In this document: piece after piece, positions 7,589-17,300 of the stretch
How the letters are laid out: every line of letters begins with the position of its first letter
Numbering within the stretch: position 1 is the first letter of the stretch
Made by a program: the position numbers and the translations under genes
The notes under the pieces: generated by a model
What the model saw: the letters and a program-made list of their open reading frames with translations, nothing else
The model's database searches: none
What the model was told of the DNA's origin: nothing
Origin: an uncultured Clostridium sp.
Lineage (GTDB): Bacteria > Bacillota > Clostridia > Clostridiales > Clostridiaceae
Length of the DNA stretch: 34,704 nt
Assembly: GCA_900539375.1 (NCBI GenBank)
Contig: UQBY01000026.1
Location: forward strand, 1-34,704
Direction: 5' to 3'

Positions 7589-7679
7589 GGAGAGATGGTC
7601 GAGTTGGTTTAAGGCACCGGTCTTGAAAACCGGCGTACCTTTGCGGGTACCCAGGGTTCGAATCCCTGTCTCTCCGCCA
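7589..7679 (+). tRNA. tRNA-Ser (UGA), copy 1
   Basis: A 91-base class II tRNA. The acceptor stem pairs GGAGAGA with TCTCTCC, the discriminator is G and CCA is encoded. The anticodon stem CCGGT/ACCGG carries the loop CTTGAAA, anticodon TGA. The long variable arm (GCGTACCTTTGCGGGTAC) is diagnostic of serine tRNA. It is base-for-base identical to the second copy at 7936. Confidence 0.98.
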
Positions 7680-7714
7680 AAAGCTTCAATAAAATATTGA
7701 AGCTTTATTTTTTT
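7680..7714 (+). terminator. Terminator after tRNA-Ser copy 1
   Basis: A perfect 12-bp stem pairs 7680-7691 with 7695-7706 and is followed by ATTTTTTT. It makes the first tRNA-Ser an independent transcription unit. The 180 bases up to the next promoter are A+T-rich and show nothing else. Confidence 0.9.
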
Positions 7715-7890
7715 GTTTTAGAGAAAAGATTATACATTTCTAAATTGTTAATAATTTGTTAAGCTAATAATTAACACTATTTTTATGTTCAATAATTTTT
7801 ATAATATTATTTTATAAATTAAAATAGAAAAGATAATAACACTATAAAATTAAATTTATAAAAATAATAAAAAAAATATTAAAAAAAATG

Positions 7891-7919
7891 TTGACAGAAC
7901 ATATTCCCCTTGATATAAT
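7891..7919 (+). promoter_or_regulatory. Promoter of the second tRNA-Ser gene
   Basis: Perfect TTGACA (7891-7896) and TATAAT (7914-7919) are separated by 17 bases and are followed by the tRNA after 16 bases. The spacer differs from that of the first copy, so only the tRNA itself is duplicated. Confidence 0.9.
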
Positions 7920-7935
7920 AAATTTCGTAAGTTGT

Positions 7936-8026
7936 GGAGAGATGGTCGAGTTGGTTTAAGGCACCGGTCTTGAAAACCGGCGTACCTTTGCGGGTACCCA
8001 GGGTTCGAATCCCTGTCTCTCCGCCA
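7936..8026 (+). tRNA. tRNA-Ser (UGA), copy 2
   Basis: Identical in all 91 bases to copy 1: the same acceptor, TGA anticodon, long variable arm, G discriminator and encoded CCA. No terminator separates it from the GCU tRNA-Ser 33 bases later, so the two are probably co-transcribed. Confidence 0.98.
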
Positions 8027-8059
8027 TATAAAATAAATCTTTATAATTAAAGAGGGCAT

Positions 8060-8150
8060 GGAGAAATACTCAAGTGGCTGAAGAGGCGCCCCTGCTAAGG
8101 GCGTAGGTTGGGCAACTGGCGCCCGGGTTCAAATCCCGGTTTCTCCGCCA
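8060..8150 (+). tRNA. tRNA-Ser (GCU)
   Basis: A 91-base class II tRNA. The acceptor GGAGAAA pairs with TTTCTCC, the discriminator is G and CCA is encoded. The anticodon stem CGCCC/GGGCG carries the loop CTGCTAA, anticodon GCT, which reads AGC and AGU. The long variable arm includes GTAGGTTGGGCAACTGGC. Confidence 0.98.
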
Positions 8151-8151
8151 T

Positions 8152-8184
8152 AAAGCATCTATCAATTGATAGGTGCTTTTATTT
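8152..8184 (+). terminator. Terminator of the tRNA-Ser operon
   Basis: A 13-bp stem (one G-U pair) joins 8152-8164 with 8167-8179, followed by T-rich sequence. It lies between the tRNA and the regulator gene. Confidence 0.8.
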
Positions 8185-8251
8185 GTTCCTTACTTGTAGT
8201 ATAATAATACTTGTAGTGTTTAAATTTTTAAGCCGAATGTGGGGATGCAAA

Positions 8252-10690
8252 ATGAAAGGGAACGATGAGGAAAGAAAAAACAAATCATCTTTATTAGTAA
8301 AGAAGGAAAACATTAATAAATTATTAAATGAAATTTATGATGTTAAAATTATATATATTCATGGACCTATTGGATGTGGAAAAACAACTGCAGTTAGAGA
8401 ATGGTGTAATGGTATAGGGGAAGAAGTTTTATGGTATTCAATAGATGAAGATGGAATTGAAAGCAATAAACTTATAGATACATTAACAAAAAGAGTAAAA
8501 GAAGCAGAAAAAAAAATTATAGTAATAGATAATTTTGAAAGATTAAAAGATAAAGATAAAATATTGTTTTCAATAATTGATGAAATACCAAAAGAATATA
8601 AACTTATTTTTATCAGTTGTTTTGCAATTCCAAATGGATTAAAATATTTTTTAGTAAAAAGAGAGCTAGAACTAATAAATTATACAGATTTTTTATTTAA
8701 TGATCAAGAAATATTAGATTATTTTAAAATAAATGGGTTTAATATAGATGATGAAAATCTTAAAAAGATTAAAAAAGTCACTAAAGGATGGGTAATAGGT
8801 TTAAATAGTATATTAGGAGCATTAAAACTTAATGAGAATGAATTTAATGAGCAAATGTATATAGATGCTATTTTAAATATATATTCATTTCTAGACTATA
8901 GAGTTTTTGCAATATTAGATGAAAATATTAAAGAATTTGCTATGGAACTTTCATTACTAGATGAAATAGATTTGGGAATATTTAAATTTATTGCTAAATG
9001 TAAAAACATAGACAATATCGAAAACATATTCAAAGAACTTTTTCAAGAAAGAATTTTCTTAATAAAAATAAAATCTAAAGTCTATAAATATATTAGCTAT
9101 GTAAAAAGTTATTTAAAATATAAGATGAAAAAAAGATATTCAAAAGAAGATATTAACAAGATGTATAGCCAAATAGCACAATACTATAGAAGTAATAATG
9201 AAGAAGTAAAGGCATTAAATTATTATTGTAATGGAGGACATTATAAAGAAGCAATAGAAGTATTAGAAAAGTTATCAAATGTTGTATATATAAATTTAAA
9301 TATTAAAATTATAAATAAATATATAGATATTATTCCAAAAGAATATATAAACAAATCACCAGTTTTATGTGCTGCAAGATTTTTAAATCAGTTTATTTAT
9401 CAAAAGGGAGATTTACAAGAAACTTACAAAAACTTAATCCATATGAGAGAGTTAATACCAAAGGAAGATATTAAAAGAGCAAAGTTAGAGACTATAATAT
9501 TATATGCTGAAATAGCAACAAAAACAGAACCTAAAAAAATTTTGGAAAGTTTTAAAGGATGTAAGGAGATTTTAGCAAAAAATGGCCAGCACTTGTCAGT
9601 AACATGTCTTATGCTTAATAGTCCTAGCATATTAAGGGGAGTAAGGGATTTTTCCTCTTGGAGTATTCATTATAAATTTATTGAATCTATGTTTAAAGAA
9701 GATATTAAAGATGTATTTGCAAATGAAAGTTTAGGCTTATTAGATATTGCTATTGCAGAGATTCTTTATGAAAGAAATGATTTAAATAATGCATTATTAA
9801 GAGCATCTAAAGGTGTTGCAGCTAGTTACAACAGTGGCTCTATAGAAATCTATTTCTTAGGTATACTTATTCTTATAAAAATATTAAGAGCACAAGGACA
9901 AAGTTATAAAATAAAAGAAATAATACAAATTCTTGAAGATAAAATAAAAAAAGAAAAAGCTATTCAACTTAATGAAAACATGAAAGCCTTAAAGGTAAGA
10001 ATTCAATTAACTTTAGGAAATTTAGATTATGCTTTAAATTGGGTAAGTGGATTATCAAACGGAATAATGGTTGAAGAGTTTTGTGTAAACAAAATGTTTT
10101 TTTATATATCTATTATTAGAACTTATATATATAATAATATGTATACACAAGCACTTATTGATTTAGAAAGTTTGTCAGCTAGTTTAAAAAATCTTAATAG
10201 AATTTTAGATATGATAGAAATTAATATTTTAAGGGCTATGTGTTATTATAAATATAATGAAGAAGAAAAAGCTTTTAGTTATATAGATTATGCAATAAAA
10301 AGTGCTTTTAGATATAACTATGTGAGAATATTTGCTGATGAAGGAAAATTATGTGCGATTATTTTAAATAAGTATTTAAGGAATAGACATGATTTAAGTT
10401 CAGAATTAAAAAAATATGTTAAGAAACTAATAAATGCAGCAAATAAAAGTGCTATTTTATCACCAAATAAGATGACAAATCAAGTGAATCAAGTAGTAAA
10501 ATCTTTAACTAAATCAGAAGAAGAGGTTTTGAATTTATTAATTGATGGATTTAAATATGCAGATATATCAAAACAACTTAATATAAAAATATCAACAGTA
10601 AAAACTCACATATCTAATATTTATTCTAAATTAAATGTAAAAAATAAAAATGAAGCTATGTTAGTAATAAAAAATATGAGAAAAGATTAA
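8252..10690 (+). CDS. MalT-like STAND ATPase transcriptional regulator with C-terminal LuxR HTH
   Basis: An 812-residue signal-transduction ATPase. The P-loop GPIGCGKTT lies at residues 38-46 and a Walker B-like IIVIDNFE near residue 95. A long middle region of helical hairpins resembles the TPR-like sensor part of MalT proteins. The last 65 residues form a LuxR/FixJ helix-turn-helix (LTKSEEEVLNLLIDGFKYAD then ISTVKTHISNIYSKL). Such proteins bind ATP and an inducer, oligomerise and activate transcription. The start at 8252 has TGGGGA about 6 bases upstream; reading further upstream runs through the tRNA-Ser gene and is not credible. No metabolic target gene adjoins it, so ligand and regulon are unknown. 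A perfect TATAAT at 8200-8205 may be its promoter. Confidence 0.85.
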   Translation: MKGNDEERKNKSSLLVKKENINKLLNEIYDVKIIYIHGPIGCGKTTAVREWCNGIGEEVLWYSIDEDGIESNKLIDTLTKRVKEAEKKIIVIDNFERLKDKDKILFSIIDEIPKEYKLIFISCFAIPNGLKYFLVKRELELINYTDFLFNDQEILDYFKINGFNIDDENLKKIKKVTKGWVIGLNSILGALKLNENEFNEQMYIDAILNIYSFLDYRVFAILDENIKEFAMELSLLDEIDLGIFKFIAKCKNIDNIENIFKELFQERIFLIKIKSKVYKYISYVKSYLKYKMKKRYSKEDINKMYSQIAQYYRSNNEEVKALNYYCNGGHYKEAIEVLEKLSNVVYINLNIKIINKYIDIIPKEYINKSPVLCAARFLNQFIYQKGDLQETYKNLIHMRELIPKEDIKRAKLETIILYAEIATKTEPKKILESFKGCKEILAKNGQHLSVTCLMLNSPSILRGVRDFSSWSIHYKFIESMFKEDIKDVFANESLGLLDIAIAEILYERNDLNNALLRASKGVAASYNSGSIEIYFLGILILIKILRAQGQSYKIKEIIQILEDKIKKEKAIQLNENMKALKVRIQLTLGNLDYALNWVSGLSNGIMVEEFCVNKMFFYISIIRTYIYNNMYTQALIDLESLSASLKNLNRILDMIEINILRAMCYYKYNEEEKAFSYIDYAIKSAFRYNYVRIFADEGKLCAIILNKYLRNRHDLSSELKKYVKKLINAANKSAILSPNKMTNQVNQVVKSLTKSEEEVLNLLIDGFKYADISKQLNIKISTVKTHISNIYSKLNVKNKNEAMLVIKNMRKD

Positions 10691-10830
10691 AAATATCATA
10701 CTTTTCTCATACTTTTGTATGATGACATGCCTAACAAAATAATATATAATTAAATTATAACTTAATTGAAAATAAATTTGTTTAAAAATATAATTTCTAC
10801 ATAGCCAGTTGATTTATATTTTTTTTATAA

Positions 10831-10859
10831 AGAGCCTAAAGGGGAAGGCTCTTTTTTTT
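10831..10859 (+). terminator. Terminator between the regulator and addB
   Basis: A 6-bp GC-rich stem pairs AGAGCC (10831-10836) with GGCTCT (10847-10852), followed by a run of eight T. A second inverted repeat, 10695-10701 with 10717-10723, sits right after the regulator stop but has no T-run. Confidence 0.85.
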
Positions 10860-10936
10860 ATGAAAAATTATAATTTTTAAAAAGCTATTAATAATTGTTA
10901 TAATATAATAAGTAACCTATAAAAGGAGATGAAAAA

Positions 10937-13900
10937 ATGGGCATAGGTTTTATTTATGGAAGAGCAGGAAGTGGAAAAAGTAGTTTTTGTTTAAATCAAA
11001 TAAAGAAAAAGTTAGAAACTGATAGCAATAGAAAATTAATATATATAGTTCCAGAGCAATATACCTTTCAAAGGGAAACAATGTTATTAAAAAAAGTTTC
11101 AGAGAAAGGTTTATTAAGAATAGAAGTATTAAGTTTTAAAAGGATGGCTCATAAAGTTTTTGATGAATGTGGTGGTCGTGTTCATAATATAATGAAGGAT
11201 TCAGGTCGAAGTATGCTTATATATAAAATTCTTCAAGAAGAAAATGAAGGCTTTCAGTATTTTAATAGAATATACAAAGAAAAAGGTTTTACTGATATAA
11301 TTTCTAAAACCTTAACAGAATTAAAAAAATATAATATTACAAATGAACTTATAGATAATAAGATAGGTGAAATAAAAGAAGAGGAATTAAAAAAGAAGCT
11401 TGAAGATTTATCAATAATATTAAAAAAGTTTAATGATAACATAAATGAAAATACAATAGATGCAGATGATGAGCTTACATTACTTGCAGAAAAACTTAAA
11501 AAGAGTGATTTATATTATAATGCAGAAGTATGGATAGATGAATTTACAACCTTTACACCTCAACAAATGATGATTATAAAGGAATTAGCTAAAAAGTGTA
11601 AAGTAGTTAATATAACATTATGTATGGACGAAGTAGGAAATTCTAAAAGTGAAGTAACTGATGTATTTAATCCAATAAAATCAACTGAAAAAAAGATTTT
11701 AGAAATGATGCAAGAGAATAATATATCCTATTTAAAACCTATTAATTTAAATAAGGAAAAGAGTATTAGATTTAAAAATAGTAATGAATTAAATCATTTA
11801 GAAAGATATTTTTATACCTATCCATTTAAAGAATATCCTTATAAACCAAAGGATATTAGATTATATAAAGCTAATAATTCCTATGATGAAGTTGAGGAAG
11901 TAGCAAAGGAAATTTTAAGGCTTGTTAGAGAGGAAAATTATAGATATAAAGATATTTCAGTTGTATGTAGAGAAATTGAAAACTATGAAAAAATAATAAA
12001 GGTTATATTTAATGATTATGAAATACCTTATTTTATGGATAAAAAAATAGATGTTTTAAGTAATCCTTTAGTTATGTTAATATTATCTGCCTTTGAAGTT
12101 TACTTAAGAAATTGGTCCTATGAAGGAGTGTTTAAGTATCTTAAAAGTGGTTTAACAGGAATTTCAATAAAAGAAATTGATATTCTTGAAAATTATGTTT
12201 TAGCTAATGGAATAAAGAGTTTTAAATGGACTGGAGAAATAGAACTAGATGAAGATGAGGAAGAATTAAGTCCTAAAAAGATAATGCTTAAAGTTAGAGA
12301 GCCTCTTTTAAAGTTTCATGCATCAATAAAGGGAAGAAAAAATGTTAAGAATGTATGTAAATCTATTTATGATTTTCTTTTAGAGTTAGATGTATTTTCA
12401 AGACTTGATGAAAGAATTGAAGTTTTTGAAAAATATAAAATGCAAGAAAAGGTTATGGAATATGAACAAGTACCTTCAATTGTAATGGAAATATTAGACC
12501 AAATGGTAGACGTTTTAGGAGAAGAAACTCTTGATATAGCAGAAATATATAAAGTTTTTAATGCAGGTCTTGAAAATAAGGAAATAGGAGTAATTCCAGT
12601 TGCCTTAGACCAAGTTAATATAGGAGATATAGCAAGAATAAAGGGAAGAGAAGTTAACGCCTTATTTATTGTAGGAGTTAATGATGGAGTTTTACCTGCA
12701 ATTAATAAAGATGAAGGAATATTATCAGACTTAGATAGAGAAGAACTTAAAGAGGTAGGACTTGAAATTGCATCTACTAATAAAACTAAGGTTTTTGAAG
12801 AACAATTTATAGTTTATACAGCATTAACATTATCTAGTAAGTATTTAATGATAAGTTATCCTATGGCAGATTTTGAAGGAAAGTCATTAAGGGCGTCCAT
12901 AATAGTTCCTAGAATAAAAAGAATATTTCCAAAGCTTATACAAGAAAGTGATATAGTAAATGAAAGAAGAAAAAATGATAAATTATTTAAAATAACAGCT
13001 CCTATTCCAACCTTTAATGAATTTATATTAGCTATTAGAAAAAATTATGACAATGAAGAAATTGAGGATTATTGGAAGTCTGTTTATTGTTGGTATAAAG
13101 ACAAGGAAGAGTTTAAAAATAAATCAGGTAATATTTTAGAAGGATTAAATTATAGTAACACAAAAGATAGTCTTTCTAGAGAAAAAATAAAAGAGTTATA
13201 TAGTAATGATTATGGAAAACTTATGTTTAGTGTTTCAAGGCTTGAAAAATATGCAGAGTGTCCATTTGCCTATTTTGTTCAGTATGGACTAAAGGCAAAG
13301 GATAGAAAAATATATGAATTTTCTGCTCCAGATTTAGGTTCTTTTATGCATGACATTTTAGATAGATTTACTAAAAAGGTAAAAGAAGAAAAAATACAAT
13401 GGTCTGAACTTAATCTTGAAAGATGCAGAAATATAGTAGGAAATCTTGTAAATAAAAAATTAGAAGAGGATAGTAATTCTATTTTAAAAAGTAGCAAAAA
13501 GTATAAGTATTTTACAGATAGATTTAAAAGAATTATAACAAAATCTGTTTCAATAATTGCAGAGCAAATGAGAAGAGGAGAATTTGAGATATTCAGTAAT
13601 GAGTATGTATTTGGAAGTATGGGAGAGGGAGCACCTATAAAATTAAAACTTCCATCAGGAGAAGAGGTATTTTTAACTGGAAGAATAGATAGAATAGATA
13701 CTTTAAATTTAGATGATAAAACCTATATAAGAGTTATAGATTATAAATCAGGGGCTAAAAAGTTTGATTTAAATGAACTTTATTATGGAATTCAAATTCA
13801 ATTATTAGTTTATCTTGATGCAATTTTAAGAAATTCTGAATATATTTTAAAAAAGCAAGCATTTCCAGGAGCAATTTTATATTTTAAAATAGATGACCCT

Positions 13901-14356
13901 ATTATAAAAAGTAATGTGGAATTAAAAGATGAAGAAATACAAGAAGAAGTTTTAAAGAAATTAAAGATGGATGGATTATTATTAAAAGATGCGAAGATTG
14001 TACGTTCAATGGATAAAGAAATGACAACTTATTCTTTAGTAATACCAGCTACGTTTAAAAAGGATGGAGATTTTTCTTCAAATAGTGCAGTAGTAACAGA
14101 GGAGCAATTTAATATATTAAGAGAGTATGTTAATGATAAAATGGTAGAACTTTGTGAAGATATGCTTAGTGGAAAAATAAAGATAGAACCATGTAAAAAT
14201 GATAAAACAGCTTATTGTAAATATTGTGATTATTCATCAATATGTCAATTTGACACTAGTATAAAAGATAATAAATATAAAACTATTGTTAAAAAAGATG
14301 AAAAAGTTATTTGGGACCAAATGAAAAAATTTATAGAGGGAGGAGATGAAAAGTAA
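10937..14356 (+). CDS. addB: AddAB helicase-nuclease subunit AddB
   Basis: A 1139-residue subunit of the AddAB (RexAB-like) complex, which resects DNA double-strand ends and loads RecA at Chi-like sites. Residues 8-16 hold the nucleotide-binding loop GRAGSGKSS. Mid-protein segments such as IARIKGREVNALFIVGVNDG follow the inactive UvrD-like helicase fold. The C-terminal PD-(D/E)XK nuclease is seen as FLTGRIDRID followed by IRVIDYKSG, with Asp, Asp and Lys in catalytic order. Four cysteines of the family's iron-sulfur staple are present: one in ECPFAYFVQYG and three in YCKYCDYSSICQ near the C-terminus. Length is typical. The stop overlaps the addA start as TAATG, so the subunits are translationally coupled. 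Confidence 0.96.
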   Translation: MGIGFIYGRAGSGKSSFCLNQIKKKLETDSNRKLIYIVPEQYTFQRETMLLKKVSEKGLLRIEVLSFKRMAHKVFDECGGRVHNIMKDSGRSMLIYKILQEENEGFQYFNRIYKEKGFTDIISKTLTELKKYNITNELIDNKIGEIKEEELKKKLEDLSIILKKFNDNINENTIDADDELTLLAEKLKKSDLYYNAEVWIDEFTTFTPQQMMIIKELAKKCKVVNITLCMDEVGNSKSEVTDVFNPIKSTEKKILEMMQENNISYLKPINLNKEKSIRFKNSNELNHLERYFYTYPFKEYPYKPKDIRLYKANNSYDEVEEVAKEILRLVREENYRYKDISVVCREIENYEKIIKVIFNDYEIPYFMDKKIDVLSNPLVMLILSAFEVYLRNWSYEGVFKYLKSGLTGISIKEIDILENYVLANGIKSFKWTGEIELDEDEEELSPKKIMLKVREPLLKFHASIKGRKNVKNVCKSIYDFLLELDVFSRLDERIEVFEKYKMQEKVMEYEQVPSIVMEILDQMVDVLGEETLDIAEIYKVFNAGLENKEIGVIPVALDQVNIGDIARIKGREVNALFIVGVNDGVLPAINKDEGILSDLDREELKEVGLEIASTNKTKVFEEQFIVYTALTLSSKYLMISYPMADFEGKSLRASIIVPRIKRIFPKLIQESDIVNERRKNDKLFKITAPIPTFNEFILAIRKNYDNEEIEDYWKSVYCWYKDKEEFKNKSGNILEGLNYSNTKDSLSREKIKELYSNDYGKLMFSVSRLEKYAECPFAYFVQYGLKAKDRKIYEFSAPDLGSFMHDILDRFTKKVKEEKIQWSELNLERCRNIVGNLVNKKLEEDSNSILKSSKKYKYFTDRFKRIITKSVSIIAEQMRRGEFEIFSNEYVFGSMGEGAPIKLKLPSGEEVFLTGRIDRIDTLNLDDKTYIRVIDYKSGAKKFDLNELYYGIQIQLLVYLDAILRNSEYILKKQAFPGAILYFKIDDPIIKSNVELKDEEIQEEVLKKLKMDGLLLKDAKIVRSMDKEMTTYSLVIPATFKKDGDFSSNSAVVTEEQFNILREYVNDKMVELCEDMLSGKIKIEPCKNDKTAYCKYCDYSSICQFDTSIKDNKYKTIVKKDEKVIWDQMKKFIEGGDEK

Positions 14357-17300
14357 TGGGAAAAACAATGTGGACTAAAGAACAATTATCAGCTATAGAA
14401 ACAAGAAATTCAAATTTACTAATAGCAGCTGCAGCAGGTTCTGGAAAAACTGCTGTTTTGGTTGAAAGAATAATAAGAATTATAACTGATGAAGAAAATC
14501 CAATAGATATAGATAAATTATTAGTTGTTACATTTACAAGTGCTGCTGCATCTGAAATGAGAGAAAGAATAGCTACAGCAATTACAGTGGCATTAGAGAA
14601 AAATCCAAACTCTACAAATCTTCAAAAACAACTTACATTATTAAGTAGGGCTAATATAACAACAATGCATTCTTTTTGCTTAGAAGTAATAAGAAATAAT
14701 TTTCAAGTTATAGACTTAGACCCTTCCTTTAGAATTTTAGATGAAACAGAAGGAGTACTTCTTAAAAATGAAATAATTGATGATTTATTTGAAGATAAGT
14801 ATGAAAAAGATGATATAAATTTTTTGAATTTAGTTGAAGCATATAGTAATTCAAAAAATGATGATAAATTAAAAGAAATAGTATTAGACTTATTTAAATT
14901 TTCTATGAGTGGACCCTGGCCAGAAAAATGGCTTAAAGATAAAAGTGAAGAATTTAATATAAGTGATGTAGAAGAGTTAGATGAAACTCCTTGGATGAAG
15001 GTTATAAGAGAAAATACAAAGATTGAACTTGAAGGTTTAATAAGTATGACAAATATGGCTTTAGAGTTAAGTAGTGAAACAGATGGTCTTGAGCCTTATA
15101 TAGAAACATTTAGTGATGATATTTCTATAATAGAGAATATATATTATAGCCTTAATGAAGGAATTACTAGTTTATATGAAGCCTTTAATGATTATGAATT
15201 TTCAAAATTAAAAACTGTAAGAAAAGCAAATGTATCTGATATAAGTGTTCAAGAAATGGTAAAAAACATTAGAATGGATGTAAAGAAAAAATTAGATAAG
15301 CTTAGGGATAAAGTATTTTTTATGCATCCTGAAGAAATGCTTATAGCCATAAAAAGTTCCTATCCATTAATGGAAGAACTTGCAAACTTAATTATAGAAT
15401 TTGGAGAAAGGTTTGCAAAAAGCAAAAAAGAAAAGGGAGTATTAGATTTTAATGATTTAGAGCATTTATGTTTGAAAATATTAACTTCAGAAGAATCAAA
15501 TGTTTCACAAAAATTTAAAGAATATTTTTATGAAGTATTAGTTGATGAATATCAAGATTCAAATAATGTTCAAGAGGCTATAATTGATTTAGTTTCTAGA
15601 AAATATAGTGAAAATCCTAATGTTTTTATGGTTGGAGATGTTAAACAAAGTATTTATAGATTTAGGCAAGCAAAGCCAGAATTATTTTTAGAAAAGTATA
15701 ATACTTATTCAACTACAGAAGGAAAAAATAGAAAAATTCAATTATATAAAAACTTTAGAAGCAGAGAAGAAATAATAAATGGAGTTAATTTTATTTTTAA
15801 AATGCTTATGTCTAAAGAAGTTGGAGAATTAGAATATACAGATGAAGAAGCCTTAAACCTAGGAGCTAAATTTAAAGAATATGAAGGCATAGGAGAAGTT
15901 GGAGGAGATTTAGAACTTCACATTTTAGATAAATCAGAGGAAAATAGTGAAGAAGATTTAGATGAAGAAGAGGATATTGGAGCAATTAATTTAGAAGCTA
16001 GAATAGTTTCAAAAAGAATTAAGGAATTAGTAAATCCAGAGGAAGGTAAAAAGCCTTTCATGGTAGCTTATAAAAATGAAAATGGGGAAGATGATTATAG
16101 ACCTATAGCATATAAAGACATAGTAATACTTTTAAGAGCAACTAAAAATTGGTCAGAAGTTTTTTTAGATGAACTTGGAATAGAAGGAATTCCAGTTTAT
16201 GCAGATACAGGAACAGGATATTTTGAATCAATAGAAATAAGAACAATTATGTCATTGTTAAAAGTTGTGGATAATCCTATGCAAGATGTTCCAATGATAG
16301 CACTTTTACGTTCACCTATAATGAATTTTACTCCAGAGGAGCTTGGGGATATAAGACTTATAAATAAAGAAAAATATTTTTATGAGAATATGGAAGAAAT
16401 AGTTTTTGGAGAAATTGAAGTTAAGAAAACTTTAAAAGAAAAATGCAGAAACTTTATTGAAAAACTTGATAATTGGAGAGAAAGAAGCACTTTTATGCCT
16501 ATAGATGAATTTATATGGTATATATATATGGATACAGCCTATTATGGTTTTGTTGGAGCTATGCCAAATGGAGTATTAAGACAGGCAAATTTAAGAATTC
16601 TTTTCCAAAGAGCAAAACAATATGAAGATACTAGCTTTAAAGGATTATTTAACTTTATAAACTTTATTAATAAGCTTAGAAAATCTTCAGGAGATATGGG
16701 TAGTGCTAAAATACTTGGGGAAAATGAAGATGTTGTTAGAATTATGAGTATTCATAAAAGTAAAGGTCTTGAGTTTCCAGTAGTATTTTTATGTGGAACA
16801 GGAAAACAATTTAACCTTATGGATTTAAATAAAAATATTCTTTATCATGATGATTTAGGATTAGGACCTGATTTTGTTCATATTGAAAAAAGAGTAAGTT
16901 ATAGCACTTTAGCTAAGGAAGCTATAAAACAAAAAACAAGATTTGAAACATTATCTGAAGAAATGAGAATTTTATATGTTGCATTTACAAGAGCAAAAGA
17001 AAAACTTATTATAACAGGAGCAACTTCAAATTTAGAAAGATGGGCAAATAAATGTTGTAGTGCAGCTGCATTAAATGATGAAAGAATAATTTCTTCAGAA
17101 GTATCTAAAGGAAAATCATATTTAGATTGGATTGGTATGGCCTTATGCAAACATAGAAATGGCGAAGGCATAAGAGAAGAAGTTGGACCTGTAGATATTA
17201 AACTAAAAGATGATTTATCCACATGGAAAATTATTAAGTGGAAAAAGAATCAATTAGTTGTGGATAAAGATGAAGAAAGTGTTAATGAAGAGGATAAAAA

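Noticed and set aside
7856..8059. Minus-strand open frame with RRDRDSNPGYPQR-like peptide
   Set aside because: It runs across the complement of tRNA-Ser copy 2; such peptides are well-known false translations of tRNA genes.
8108..8251. N-terminal extension of the LuxR-type regulator
   Set aside because: The extra codons cover the 3' half of tRNA-Ser(GCU) and its terminator and have no ribosome binding site; the start at 8252 is preferred.
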